From the NCBI RefSeq assembly GCF_002943425.1, contig NZ_PTRA01000001.1:1798001-1862000 (forward strand): DNA of 64,000 bases, in the 5' to 3' direction. The notes under the pieces were generated by a model. The model saw nothing but the letters and a program-made list of their open reading frames with translations. It made no database searches and was not told the DNA's origin. Within the stretch, counting starts at the first letter, position 1. Each line of letters opens with the position of its first letter. Positions 52,792-61,582 of the stretch are shown one piece after another. The position numbers and the translations under genes are program-made. The stretch is from Siphonobacter curvatus. Lineage in GTDB: Bacteria; Bacteroidota; Bacteroidia; Cytophagales; Spirosomataceae.

Positions 52792-53174
52792 TCAAGTCTA
52801 ACCGGGCCACGTACGCAGCATTATTATTCATAACTATTAGTTTAGGTCTGATTGGCAGGCGTTTAGCTTTTGTGCCATTGGCTGTAGGGGATGCCCTGTG
52901 GGCCGTAGCCGTTTTCTGGGTCCTGCACCTGCTCAATCCGCAAGCCAAAACCTCGCGACTAGCCCTTTTTGCCCTACTGATCAGTTATGCTATCGAATTC
53001 AGTCAGCTTTGGCAAGCTTCCTGGCTGGTGAAACTCCGGTCGACGTTGCCGGGAAAACTGCTGTTAGGCCAGGGCTTCCTGTATTCGGATTTGATTGCTT
53101 ACTCGTTGGGAATAAGTGTGGTAGTACTTATAAAGTGGTATATATCCACTAAGATTAGCAAACGTGCGACCTGA
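52788..53174 (+). CDS. DUF2809 family membrane protein
   Basis: A 128-residue inner-membrane protein with four hydrophobic segments. The pattern FVPLAVGDALWAVAVFWVLH, LISYAIEFSQLWQASWL and GQGFLYSDLIAYSLGI is that of DUF2809, a VanZ-like membrane fold of unknown function. Its ATG overlaps the DUF3820 stop (ATGA), indicating coupling. Confidence 0.85.
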   Translation: MIKSNRATYAALLFITISLGLIGRRLAFVPLAVGDALWAVAVFWVLHLLNPQAKTSRLALFALLISYAIEFSQLWQASWLVKLRSTLPGKLLLGQGFLYSDLIAYSLGISVVVLIKWYISTKISKRAT

Positions 53175-53259
53175 TAGACAGTTTGTTAAATAATCTTAAA
53201 CCTTCTGTCAAAATACTGGTTTCTCTCTAGGATTAAGACCTAGCCTATCTTTCTCAGCT

Positions 53260-53267
53260 TATATTTG
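53260..53267 (+). promoter_or_regulatory. -7 element before the large T9SS protein gene
   Basis: TATATTTG, exact TAnnTTTG match, 55 bases before the ATG at 53322. Confidence 0.35.
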
Positions 53268-53321
53268 CGAGTTTTTTGTTCCCAGCCAACAACCATTGTG
53301 TACATTAATAGGCTCTATGCT

Positions 53322-56300
53322 ATGACATTAAATTCTATTTTTAAGTACTGTCTTTTTCTCAGCTGCTTAGCGTTTTCAACCTCAGCTTTTAGCCAATTAA
53401 AGATTACTTTTCCCGTTGAACGGATTGTTTTTCAACGCAACAATGCCAACTCGGCCAATGTGACTGTTGCCGGTAGTTTCACGAACAATGCCGACCGGAT
53501 CGAAGCCCGTTTCGTCGCTCGGAATGGCGGAAATACTACGAACTGGACGCCAGTGTCGTCGGGTAGTGGTAACTTTCAGGGTACGGTTTCAGTATCCGGT
53601 GGTTGGTATAATGTGGAAGTACGGGCCATGGCCGGCGGCAACGTTCTGGAAAGCACTACACTCGAACGCGTTGGGGTGGGAGAGGTGTTTGTGATTGCTG
53701 GACAGTCGAACGCCCAGGGGCGGGAAGATCAAACGGACATACCTGAACCACAAGATGAGCGAATCAACGTTGTTACTAACTTTTCGGGTAACCTAACTAA
53801 CCAAGATCCTACCTCTGCTTTTCCAAAGTTTGAGAAGATGACGGCCCACGTTAAGTATGCCCCTTACGGATACACTGCTTGGCATTGGGGATACTTGGGT
53901 GATTTAATTGCAGCTCGCTACAATGTACCTGTGCTATTTGTCAACTCAGCTTACTCCGCAACGAGTATTAAAAACTGGTACGAGAGTGCAAACGGATGGC
54001 CTACTAAAAACCCCTTCACGCCCGATAATTTACCGATGGGTTTGCCCTATGCGAACCTGAAAATTTCGCTACAATACTACGGAAATTTAACGGGTGTTCG
54101 GGGTGTTCTTTGGCATCAGGGCGAATACGACGGTAAAGCCGATACAAGTCCAGATGAATATTCTACTCATCTGAAGACTGTAATTGATAAATCACGATCT
54201 GATTTTGGCGGTAAAAATATTTCCTGGATGATCGCCCGAGCTTCTTTGTATGTCGACAATGGAAATATTACAAAGACGAATGCTCGAACGATTCAGGGGC
54301 AGAACCTAACGGTTCAAAGAGTGTCAAACTGTTTTTATGGCCCAGAAACAGACAATATTCAGAACCCGCGTGACCCGCGAGATCCTGCTCACTTTTACGG
54401 TTCTGAAAACCATAAAAAGCACGCTCAGGCTTGGTTTGAAAGTATCGTGAGTTCTAATTTTCTTTCCAGTTCACAACCGCAGTCAGCAGCGGATATGCTA
54501 CAGGTAACGTTTGCCTGCCGAGCAAAAAATCAATTTAATCTGGGCATTGCCGGGCGATCTGGCCAATACTGGATTAGCAGTGATGGAAGTAATCAAACCG
54601 CTGGTAGCATTGTCGGTCAATCCGGAAAAACCTATTATGCTCGCGTAAAGGATGGTTCCGGTAACTCCGCTTTTGCTCCGCCCTTTATTGTACCAAATGA
54701 CATCGGTACGCCTTCTGTCGTAGCAAACAGTACGACCTTCTGCGTGGGTAGCCAAGTTACACTGACGGCCAACGGAGGCGGTACTAACTTTGTCTGGAGC
54801 AACGGACAAACTGGGAAGTCGATTACGGTAAAGCAATCTGGTGCGTATTCGGTACGTATTAATGATGGCAGCGGGTGTGAATCGCCTACATCGGCAGCGG
54901 TACAAATTACGCAGACCGAACCGGGACCGGGTCCAACTCTCACATCTTCTACTAAAGTCATTTGTCCGGGTTCTACGGTCACGCTCAGTGCTCCCGCCGG
55001 AAAAAATTACGTATGGAGTACGGGCGAAACGGGTACGTCGATCAGCGTGAAAACGGCCGGTTCGTACACGGCTAAGGAAAAAGACCCTGCTACGGGTTGT
55101 GAGTCGCTTAGCTCTTCGGCATTAGCCTTGACGATGGGTACCACGCCCACGGCTCCAACGATTGCTACCTCCGATAAAATCAAAGACATTTGTCCGGGTA
55201 CTGAAGTGACACTGGCAGCTAGCAACGGAATGAACTACCGCTGGAATACGGGCCAAGCCAACACGGCTAGCTTAAAAGTCACGCAAGGGGGAAGCTATAC
55301 GGCTCAGACGGTCGATAACGATGGTTGCGTGTCGCCCACTTCGAATGCTATTATCGTATCGTATTCTCCTAAACCAGATAAACCGAATATTGCTGCTTCA
55401 GGAGCAACGGCCTTCTGCGATGGAAAAAATGTAACGCTTACGGCTAGTCAGGGTAATTCCTACGTCTGGTCGAATCAATCCGATAGCCGGGCTATTACGG
55501 TAAGCGAATCCGGTGAATTTACGGTCTATACCGTCAATGCCAACGGCTGCCGCTCGGATGCTTCCGATAAAGTAGTAGTAACTGTATACCCCTTACCCAC
55601 GAAACCTACCGTAGTAGCTCAAGGCCCAACGGCGATCTGTTCAGGTGCGGCCGTTACGCTCGCGTCTTCGGTTACGGCAGCTTCGTATCAGTGGAGTAAT
55701 GGAGCCTCTGGTGCTTCGATTCAAACCACGCAGGCCGGTACGTACAGCGTGACCGTGAAAGATGCGTTTGGCTGCGGATCCGCTTCTTCCGACCCCATCA
55801 CGGTAACGGTGAATCCTCGTCCGGAAAAACCAACGATTACCGTAGTTGGATCAACGACTTTCTGCGAAGATAAGAGTGTAACGCTACAAGCCGTTTCCTC
55901 AGAAGCAGGCGTGGTGTGGAATACGGGTGAAACGGCTCAATCGCTGGTCATTTCGAAAGCTGGTTCTTTCTCAGTACAAGCGAAAAATACGTTCAACTGT
56001 CTGTCCGCCACCTCGGATGCGGTTACGACTAGCGTCCGTCCGCTGCCTGCCGCTCCAACCATCACAGCTTCCGGAGCCCTAGAATTCTGCGAAGGCGGTA
56101 GGGTTACGCTGACCTCTAATAACAATAGCTTGAAGCATACCTGGATAGGTACCAGCGATGCTGGCAACCGCGTTACCGTTCAGGAGTCGGGCAATTATAC
56201 GGCCCAGGTAACGGATAATATTGGTTGTACGTCTCCCGTTTCGAACGTACTGACTGTAAAAGTAAATCCGCTACCAACAGAACCGACTATCACCAAAGTA

Positions 56301-56762
56301 GGAACGTACAAGTTACAGGCGGGTGGTACGGGTAAGAACTTTTATTGGAGACGCGGAACGGATTCACTGGCCACCGACGAAGCCGTCATTAAAGCTACGG
56401 CTTCGGGTACGTACTCGGTGCGTTCGGAGCTGGTGTATACGCTGTCATCGGGCAGAACGCTTTCGTGTTACTCCGCTAAAAACAGTACCCTCAATTTTGT
56501 GCTCGATCCGTTAAGCCAGGACATCAGTATCTATCCTAATCCCTCGCCTAATGGTCGTGTAACGCTGGAGACGTTGAAAGGTCTGAAGAATGTAACCGTA
56601 CGTTTGTTTACACCCACGGGCCACCAGATTCTGGAGAAAAAAATAGGTTCACTGGACGATACGCAAACCATCGAAATCCAGGATAATTCAGGCTTGCTTA
56701 TTTTGGTAATCGACGCGGATGGTTTCCATACCAGCCGACGGATTATGGTAAGTGGAAATTAA
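53322..56762 (+). CDS. T9SS-exported SGNH esterase-like protein with Ig-like repeats
   Basis: A 1146-residue secreted protein. A signal peptide (to about 25) is followed by a beta domain and a sialate O-acetylesterase-like SGNH domain: VFVIAGQSNAQG (nucleophile Ser near 129), VLWHQGEYDG and a late DPAHF holding the Asp-x-x-His pair. About 70-75 residue Ig-like repeats follow: seven clear copies, each with an FC or IC near the start, VTL, a VWS or similar tryptophan core, GxYTV and a C near the end, plus one degenerate copy. The last 80 residues, beginning ISIYPNPSPNGRVTLE, form a type A C-terminal sorting domain of the type IX system. It probably deacetylates a glycan at the cell surface. ATG at 53322 is preferred over an upstream TTG. 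Confidence 0.88.
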   Translation: MTLNSIFKYCLFLSCLAFSTSAFSQLKITFPVERIVFQRNNANSANVTVAGSFTNNADRIEARFVARNGGNTTNWTPVSSGSGNFQGTVSVSGGWYNVEVRAMAGGNVLESTTLERVGVGEVFVIAGQSNAQGREDQTDIPEPQDERINVVTNFSGNLTNQDPTSAFPKFEKMTAHVKYAPYGYTAWHWGYLGDLIAARYNVPVLFVNSAYSATSIKNWYESANGWPTKNPFTPDNLPMGLPYANLKISLQYYGNLTGVRGVLWHQGEYDGKADTSPDEYSTHLKTVIDKSRSDFGGKNISWMIARASLYVDNGNITKTNARTIQGQNLTVQRVSNCFYGPETDNIQNPRDPRDPAHFYGSENHKKHAQAWFESIVSSNFLSSSQPQSAADMLQVTFACRAKNQFNLGIAGRSGQYWISSDGSNQTAGSIVGQSGKTYYARVKDGSGNSAFAPPFIVPNDIGTPSVVANSTTFCVGSQVTLTANGGGTNFVWSNGQTGKSITVKQSGAYSVRINDGSGCESPTSAAVQITQTEPGPGPTLTSSTKVICPGSTVTLSAPAGKNYVWSTGETGTSISVKTAGSYTAKEKDPATGCESLSSSALALTMGTTPTAPTIATSDKIKDICPGTEVTLAASNGMNYRWNTGQANTASLKVTQGGSYTAQTVDNDGCVSPTSNAIIVSYSPKPDKPNIAASGATAFCDGKNVTLTASQGNSYVWSNQSDSRAITVSESGEFTVYTVNANGCRSDASDKVVVTVYPLPTKPTVVAQGPTAICSGAAVTLASSVTAASYQWSNGASGASIQTTQAGTYSVTVKDAFGCGSASSDPITVTVNPRPEKPTITVVGSTTFCEDKSVTLQAVSSEAGVVWNTGETAQSLVISKAGSFSVQAKNTFNCLSATSDAVTTSVRPLPAAPTITASGALEFCEGGRVTLTSNNNSLKHTWIGTSDAGNRVTVQESGNYTAQVTDNIGCTSPVSNVLTVKVNPLPTEPTITKVGTYKLQAGGTGKNFYWRRGTDSLATDEAVIKATASGTYSVRSELVYTLSSGRTLSCYSAKNSTLNFVLDPLSQDISIYPNPSPNGRVTLETLKGLKNVTVRLFTPTGHQILEKKIGSLDDTQTIEIQDNSGLLILVIDADGFHTSRRIMVSGN

Positions 56763-56784
56763 GAATACCAATAGAAAGTTCAGT

Positions 56785-56837
56785 CCATTCAATACAAAAG
56801 GCCCCGTATCACCTACGGGGCCTTTTGTATTGAATGG
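56785..56837. terminator. Bidirectional terminator, perfect 24-bp arms
   Basis: Arms 56785-56808 and 56814-56837 match perfectly around TCACC, with a GGCCCCGTA core. It serves the T9SS protein gene and the convergent GNAT gene. Confidence 0.9.
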
Positions 56838-56865
56838 AATACTCGGTGAAGTTCTGAACCACCCT

Positions 56866-57321
56866 CTACGCCTCCAGTATTTTCCGAAAGCAAACACTGT
56901 TTTCAACGCCGATGTACTGACCGTAATTGGGCGTGCGGGTGTATCCATTCTTTTCATACAGGCGAATGGCCTCCGGTTGGCGTTTGCCCGTCTCCAGTAC
57001 GCAGACAGCAAAGCCCAATTCCTTAGCCCAGATTTCCAAGTTCTTTAGCACTAGCGAAGCAATACCCTGACTGCGGAAATCGGGATGAACGAACATACGT
57101 TTCACTTCAACCGTGTCTTCCGCAAAGGCTTTGATTGCTCCGCAGGCTACTGGCGTGTCATCAGCGTAGGCCACGATGACATGAGCAATGGCGTCAATTT
57201 TATTGAATTGAGCGTAAAAGGCGTGCTCGTCGCCGTCGCGTTGGTGCAGGTCACGGTCCAGTAGCGTAACCAGGCTACGAAAATCGGAATGTTCAGAATT
57301 GGTTCGAATCAAGGTAATCAT
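56866..57321 (-). CDS. GNAT family N-acetyltransferase
   Basis: A 151-residue acetyltransferase with the GNAT core: VACGAIKAF (strand 4), VEVKRMFVHPDFRSQGIASL (acetyl-CoA-binding R/QxxGxG/A loop with SQGIAS), and AVCVLETGKRQPEAIRLYEK plus NGYTRTPNYG at the end. The acceptor amine is not identifiable. It is monocistronic, convergent with the T9SS protein gene, and divergent from hisG. Confidence 0.88.
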   Translation of the reverse strand: MITLIRTNSEHSDFRSLVTLLDRDLHQRDGDEHAFYAQFNKIDAIAHVIVAYADDTPVACGAIKAFAEDTVEVKRMFVHPDFRSQGIASLVLKNLEIWAKELGFAVCVLETGKRQPEAIRLYEKNGYTRTPNYGQYIGVENSVCFRKILEA

Positions 57322-57538
57322 GAAATGGGAGGCTTAGGTGTCATATAGGGGCAGAGACTACGGTTTTCAATGAGGAAACGAATCAAACGAAAAAAAGGCA
57401 TATTCCCATCCTACTGCTCGGGTAGGAACGCCAACGAACAAAGGTTTATCGACAGGAAGGTATTCCAACGAAGGACATAGAAACTCACCGCTTGTGAAAG
57501 TCCTGGCTCCTGCATGATTCTTATTCCGGACGAATAGC

Positions 57539-57546
57539 TAATTTTG
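57539..57546 (+). promoter_or_regulatory. -7 element before hisG
   Basis: TAATTTTG, exact TAnnTTTG match, 52 bases before the hisG ATG. No His-rich leader peptide or attenuator is evident in the short leader. Confidence 0.4.
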
Positions 57547-57597
57547 GAGCCTAATCGTATTCCCTTTGGGTAGAAGCCCGAAGTTTTAGATCTACTC

Positions 57598-58461
57598 ATG
57601 AGCCAGGATTTCCTCCGTATAGCCGTTCAAAAGTCCGGTCGCCTCAGCGAAGACTCACTTACTCTTTTCAAGGAATGTGGAATTAAGTTTGATTCCAAAG
57701 CCGGTAAGCTTAAAACAACGTCCAGCAATTTCCCCGCCGAATTTCTCTTTCTCCGCGATGATGATATTCCCGGATACGTCGAAGATGGCGTAGCAGATAT
57801 CGGCATCGTGGGCGAAAACGTTCAGGTCGAAACGGGCCGCAACGTGGACATCGCCAAGAAACTCGGCTTTTCCAAATGTCGCCTGTCCATCGCCATTCCT
57901 CGCGGGGATTCCTATCAGGGCGTACAGGATTTGCAAGGGCGTAGCATTGCCACCAGTTACCCGACCATTCTGGGTAACTTTCTGAAAGAAAATGAAATCG
58001 AAGCGGAAATTCACGAAATCAGTGGCTCCGTGGAGATTGCCCCCAGTATCGGTCTGGCCCACGCCGTGTGCGATATTGTTTCTTCGGGTAGCACGCTGCT
58101 GGCTAATGGTTTATCGGAAGTAGAAGTCATCTTTAAATCCGAAGCCGTGATGATTGCCCACCCCTCCCTGAGCGAAGCGAAGCGGGCAATTTTGTCGAAA
58201 CTGCTGTTCCGGATTCACGCGGTACAAACGGCTAAAAACAACAAGTACATCGTACTGAATGCTCCCAACGAAAAGCTGGAAGCTATTACGGCTCTGCTGC
58301 CCGGGATGAAGGCCCCCACCATCGTTCCGCTGGGAACGGAAGGCTGGTCGGCCGTGCATTCGGTACTGAGTGAAGAAGATTTCTGGGATAAAATTGATGC
58401 CCTGCGTACGGCGGGTGCCGAAGGCATTCTGGTCGTACCGATCGAAAAAATGATTTACTAA
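57598..58461 (+). CDS. hisG: ATP phosphoribosyltransferase, long form
   Basis: First step of histidine synthesis. 287 residues, the long form with a C-terminal regulatory ACT-like domain (from about 210), so it should be feedback-inhibited by histidine and need no HisZ. Markers are RIAVQKSGRLSEDSLTLF near the start, GVADIGIVGENV, CRLSIAIPRG and the phosphoribosyl-binding loop DIVSSGSTLLANGL. hisD follows in the same operon. Confidence 0.96.
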   Translation: MSQDFLRIAVQKSGRLSEDSLTLFKECGIKFDSKAGKLKTTSSNFPAEFLFLRDDDIPGYVEDGVADIGIVGENVQVETGRNVDIAKKLGFSKCRLSIAIPRGDSYQGVQDLQGRSIATSYPTILGNFLKENEIEAEIHEISGSVEIAPSIGLAHAVCDIVSSGSTLLANGLSEVEVIFKSEAVMIAHPSLSEAKRAILSKLLFRIHAVQTAKNNKYIVLNAPNEKLEAITALLPGMKAPTIVPLGTEGWSAVHSVLSEEDFWDKIDALRTAGAEGILVVPIEKMIY

Positions 58462-58488
58462 TCAGTGTCTGTTTCAGGCACTTTGTGT

Positions 58489-59766
58489 ATGCAACTTATT
58501 CGTTACCCTGAGCCGGAAACCTGGGATACCCTGCTGGCCCGGCCCGTACAGCAAATGGCTCAAATCGAGCAGTTGGTTCAACCCATTTTGCAACACGTAC
58601 GAAGCCACGGCGATGCGGCTTTGAAAGAATACGCTCTGAAATTCGACAATGTCCGGCTGGATCGGCTGGATGTGCCGATGGAAGTCATGGAAGTGGCCGA
58701 ACGGCAGCTTTCGCCAGCCCTCAAGGATGCTATCCGGCAGGCTTATTCGAACATTGTTAAATTCCACGCGGCTCAGCGGCAGGCTCCCGAGAAAATCGAA
58801 ACCATGCCAGGGGTTACCTGCTGGCGGAAATCCGTCGGAATCGAGAAAGTCGGCATTTACATTCCCGGAGGTACTGCTCCCTTGTTCAGTACCGTCTTGA
58901 TGCTGGGTATACCGGCTCAACTGGCAGGCTGCAAAGAAGTAGTACTGTGTTCGCCTAGTCAGCACCCGGCTATTTTGTACGCTGCCAAGCTGGTGGGTAT
59001 AACCAGAGTATACACCATTGGTGGGGCTCAGGCCATTGCCGCCATGGCGTACGGCACAGAAAGTGTACCGCAGGTGTACAAGATTTTCGGACCCGGCAAT
59101 CAGTTCGTAACGGCGGCTAAAATGCTGGTGGCGAAAGAAGGCGTGGCCATTGACATGCCCGCCGGACCCAGCGAAGTGGCCGTATACGCCGATGAGACGG
59201 CTAATCCGGCCTTCGTGGCGTCTGATTTGCTCTCACAAGCCGAACACGGTAAGGACAGTCAGGTACTGCTGGTGTCCACTTCCGAATCCGTACTTACTCA
59301 GGCGATGGACGAGGTAGAAAAACAGGTTCGTGAACTATCCCGTGAGGACTTCGCTACGCAGGCTCTGGAGCATTCCAAAGCCGTGCTGGTACGCGATTCA
59401 AGCGAAGCACTGGATTTGTTGAACGCTTACGCCGCCGAACACCTCATTCTTTCGGTCGAAAATGCCGAAGCTCTGGTGGATAAAATTATCAATGCCGGTT
59501 CCATCTTCCTGGGTCACTATACACCCGAATCAGCGGGTGACTACGCCTCGGGTACGAACCACACCCTGCCTACGAACGGGTACGCCCGGGCGTATTCAGG
59601 CGTTTCGCTGGATAGCTTCGTCAAAAAAATTACGGTTCAGTCCATTTCGAAAGAAGGATTGAAGAACATTGGTTCGACGATTATGGAAATGGCAGCAGCC
59701 GAATCGCTGGATGCTCACCGACGGGCCGTAGAAATTCGTCTGGAACAGTTAGAAACGGGCGAATAA
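58489..59766 (+). CDS. hisD: Histidinol dehydrogenase
   Basis: Last two steps of histidine synthesis, zinc and NAD dependent; 425 residues. Conserved parts are VGIEKVGIYIPGGTAPLFST, PAGPSEVAVYADETANP, VASDLLSQAEHGKDSQ with zinc ligands, AAEHLILSVEN and the C-terminal PTNGYARAYSGVSLDSFVK. A GTG at 58465 would start three bases after the hisG stop and add eight residues; ATG at 58489 is more usual. hisC follows after 24 bases. Confidence 0.96.
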   Translation: MQLIRYPEPETWDTLLARPVQQMAQIEQLVQPILQHVRSHGDAALKEYALKFDNVRLDRLDVPMEVMEVAERQLSPALKDAIRQAYSNIVKFHAAQRQAPEKIETMPGVTCWRKSVGIEKVGIYIPGGTAPLFSTVLMLGIPAQLAGCKEVVLCSPSQHPAILYAAKLVGITRVYTIGGAQAIAAMAYGTESVPQVYKIFGPGNQFVTAAKMLVAKEGVAIDMPAGPSEVAVYADETANPAFVASDLLSQAEHGKDSQVLLVSTSESVLTQAMDEVEKQVRELSREDFATQALEHSKAVLVRDSSEALDLLNAYAAEHLILSVENAEALVDKIINAGSIFLGHYTPESAGDYASGTNHTLPTNGYARAYSGVSLDSFVKKITVQSISKEGLKNIGSTIMEMAAAESLDAHRRAVEIRLEQLETGE

Positions 59767-59790
59767 GCCCAAAAAAGATAGCACATACCG

Positions 59791-60855
59791 ATGTTTCAAT
59801 TAGAGAAACTAGTACGTCCGCACTTGCTTTCGCTTACTCCGTACTCGTCCGCCCGCGATGAATACAGTGGCAAGGAAGGCGTGTTTCTGGATGCGAACGA
59901 AAACCCTTTAGGCTCGGCTACGGCCAACGCCTACAATCGTTACCCCGATCCGTATCAGTGGGTCGTCAAGGAGAAACTGGCTCCTCTCAAAGGTGTCCGG
60001 CCTTCGCAGATCATGCTGGGCAATGGCTCCGACGAACCAATTGATTTGCTGGTCCGGGCCTTTTGCGAGCCTAAGGAAGACCATATTCTGATCCTGCCGC
60101 CGACCTACGGCATGTACGAGGTATCCGCGAACATTCAGAACGTGGCTGTCCAGAAAGTACCGCTGACGCCGGAGTTTCAGATCGACGTGCCCGTTGTACT
60201 GGCTGCCGCAGATGAACATACAAAACTCATCTGGCTCTGTTCGCCTAATAACCCCTCGGGGAACGTACTGCGGCGGGCGGACATTCTGCAAATCATTGAA
60301 TCGACTTCCTGCATTGTGGTCGTCGATGAAGCTTACATTGATTTTGCAGCGGATACAACGTTGTTGACGGAACTGGATCGTTACCCGAATCTGGTTGTCT
60401 TGCAGACCTTCTCCAAAGCTTGGGGACTGGCCGGTTTACGCGTCGGGATGTGTTTTGCCAGTGAAGCCATTATTGCATTACTGAACAAAATCAAATCTCC
60501 CTACAATATCAGTAGCGTAACCCAGCAACTACTGGCCGAGGCTCTGACGGAGGTGGCGAAAAAGGATGCAATGGTACAGACGATTCTCGTCAACCGCGAA
60601 CGCCTACGCCAGCGTCTGGAATCATTACCCAACGTTGAAAAAGTATTTCCGACGGATTCTAACCAGCTGTTAGTAAGGTTTCAGGATTCGGCGGCTGTAT
60701 TTTCTTACCTGCTCGAACACAAAATCATCGTCCGGGATCGTTCTAAAGTCAAACACTGTGACAACTGCCTCCGAATTTCGGTAGGTACCGAGGAAGAGGA
60801 TAACGTGTTGTTTGACTCCCTGCTGGAATTTACCCGAGCGATTGTTCACGACTAG
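59791..60855 (+). CDS. hisC: Histidinol-phosphate aminotransferase
   Basis: Transfers the amino group of glutamate to imidazole-acetol phosphate; PLP enzyme of 354 residues. ANENPLGSATANAYNRYPDP, MLGNGSDEPIDLLVRAFCEP, LCSPNNPSGNVL, VVVDEAYIDFA and the Schiff-base lysine in TFSKAWGLAGLRVGM are clear. hisB usually follows hisC in Bacteroidota operons, but here a hairpin and an unrelated outer-membrane protein gene follow instead. Confidence 0.96.
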   Translation: MFQLEKLVRPHLLSLTPYSSARDEYSGKEGVFLDANENPLGSATANAYNRYPDPYQWVVKEKLAPLKGVRPSQIMLGNGSDEPIDLLVRAFCEPKEDHILILPPTYGMYEVSANIQNVAVQKVPLTPEFQIDVPVVLAAADEHTKLIWLCSPNNPSGNVLRRADILQIIESTSCIVVVDEAYIDFAADTTLLTELDRYPNLVVLQTFSKAWGLAGLRVGMCFASEAIIALLNKIKSPYNISSVTQQLLAEALTEVAKKDAMVQTILVNRERLRQRLESLPNVEKVFPTDSNQLLVRFQDSAAVFSYLLEHKIIVRDRSKVKHCDNCLRISVGTEEEDNVLFDSLLEFTRAIVHD

Positions 60856-60878
60856 TACAAATTTTGCTTGTGTATGGC

Positions 60879-60906
60879 GAAGGAGGTCTGAATTCAGATC
60901 TCCTTC
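60879..60906 (+). terminator. Hairpin after hisC
   Basis: Inverted repeat of 28 bases centred at 60892/60893 with one G-T pair. T-poor downstream, so a weak terminator or processing hairpin. Confidence 0.5.
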
Positions 60907-60947
60907 CTTATATCGTTCATCCCTCCATGTTATCGTTTAACCAACCA

Positions 60948-61484
60948 ATGAAAAACTTTTTCCGTATTTCGGTTCTTCTGGTGGGCGTTCTGCTCGCTGG
61001 TTCACACGTTAGTTTTGGTCAGGCCAAGAAGTACGCCGTTGGCTTTAAAGTAGGAGAGCCCCTGGGCCTCAATGCCCGGATGTACCTCAATAATAACCGG
61101 GCTATCGACGTGGGCTTAGGTACCTACGGGATGCTTTGGGGACGGGAGCGGAAGTACGGTCCACACGGCCGGTTCAAGAATACGGGCTGGACCCTGAACG
61201 CCAATTACCTCTTCCACACGGGTAACGAAGGCAAACGTTTTCAGGCTTACTACGGATTTGGGGGACAAATTACCAGTCGCCGGAGTTTCCCGGACCGTCT
61301 GGCGTCTATCAATGGCTACGAAAATAAAACGGGGATTGGAGCGAGTGGTCTGGCTGGCGTCGAGTACTTCCTGCGGGATTCGCCGTTGTCTCTCTTTGCG
61401 GATGCTGGTCTGTACGTAGAATTACTACCCGTACCGATCTTCATGCATGTACAGGGAGGCGTCGGAGTTCGCTTTAACTTTTAA
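60948..61484 (+). CDS. Small outer-membrane beta-barrel-like protein
   Basis: A 178-residue exported protein with a signal peptide (MKNFFRISVLLVGVLLAGSH, cleavage near SFGQ). The mature part alternates polar and hydrophobic residues with Gly/Asn/Tyr and ends in GVGVRFNF, a terminal aromatic typical of outer-membrane beta-barrels; eight strands would fit. Other starts upstream (60864 TTG, 60927 ATG) lead into non-signal residues. No family is recognised. Spacing of 92 bases and a hairpin separate it from the his genes. Confidence 0.78.
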   Translation: MKNFFRISVLLVGVLLAGSHVSFGQAKKYAVGFKVGEPLGLNARMYLNNNRAIDVGLGTYGMLWGRERKYGPHGRFKNTGWTLNANYLFHTGNEGKRFQAYYGFGGQITSRRSFPDRLASINGYENKTGIGASGLAGVEYFLRDSPLSLFADAGLYVELLPVPIFMHVQGGVGVRFNF

Positions 61485-61550
61485 GGTGAAAAATCCAGAA
61501 AGCAGCGGGATTTTATACGAAACGACCGTAACTTGAGATAGTATTAAACG

Positions 61551-61574
61551 AAAGCAGGCCCAGCCTGCTTTTTT
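61551..61574 (+). terminator. Intrinsic terminator of the outer-membrane protein gene
   Basis: Arms AAAGCAGGC and complement (61551-61559, 61563-61571) around CCA, with six T at the end. Confidence 0.85.
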
Positions 61575-61582
61575 CATCGGTA

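Noticed and set aside
56688-57048. Frames on both strands containing NTKGPV-like peptides
   Set aside because: They arise from the perfect terminator palindrome at 56785-56837 and overlap the GNAT gene.
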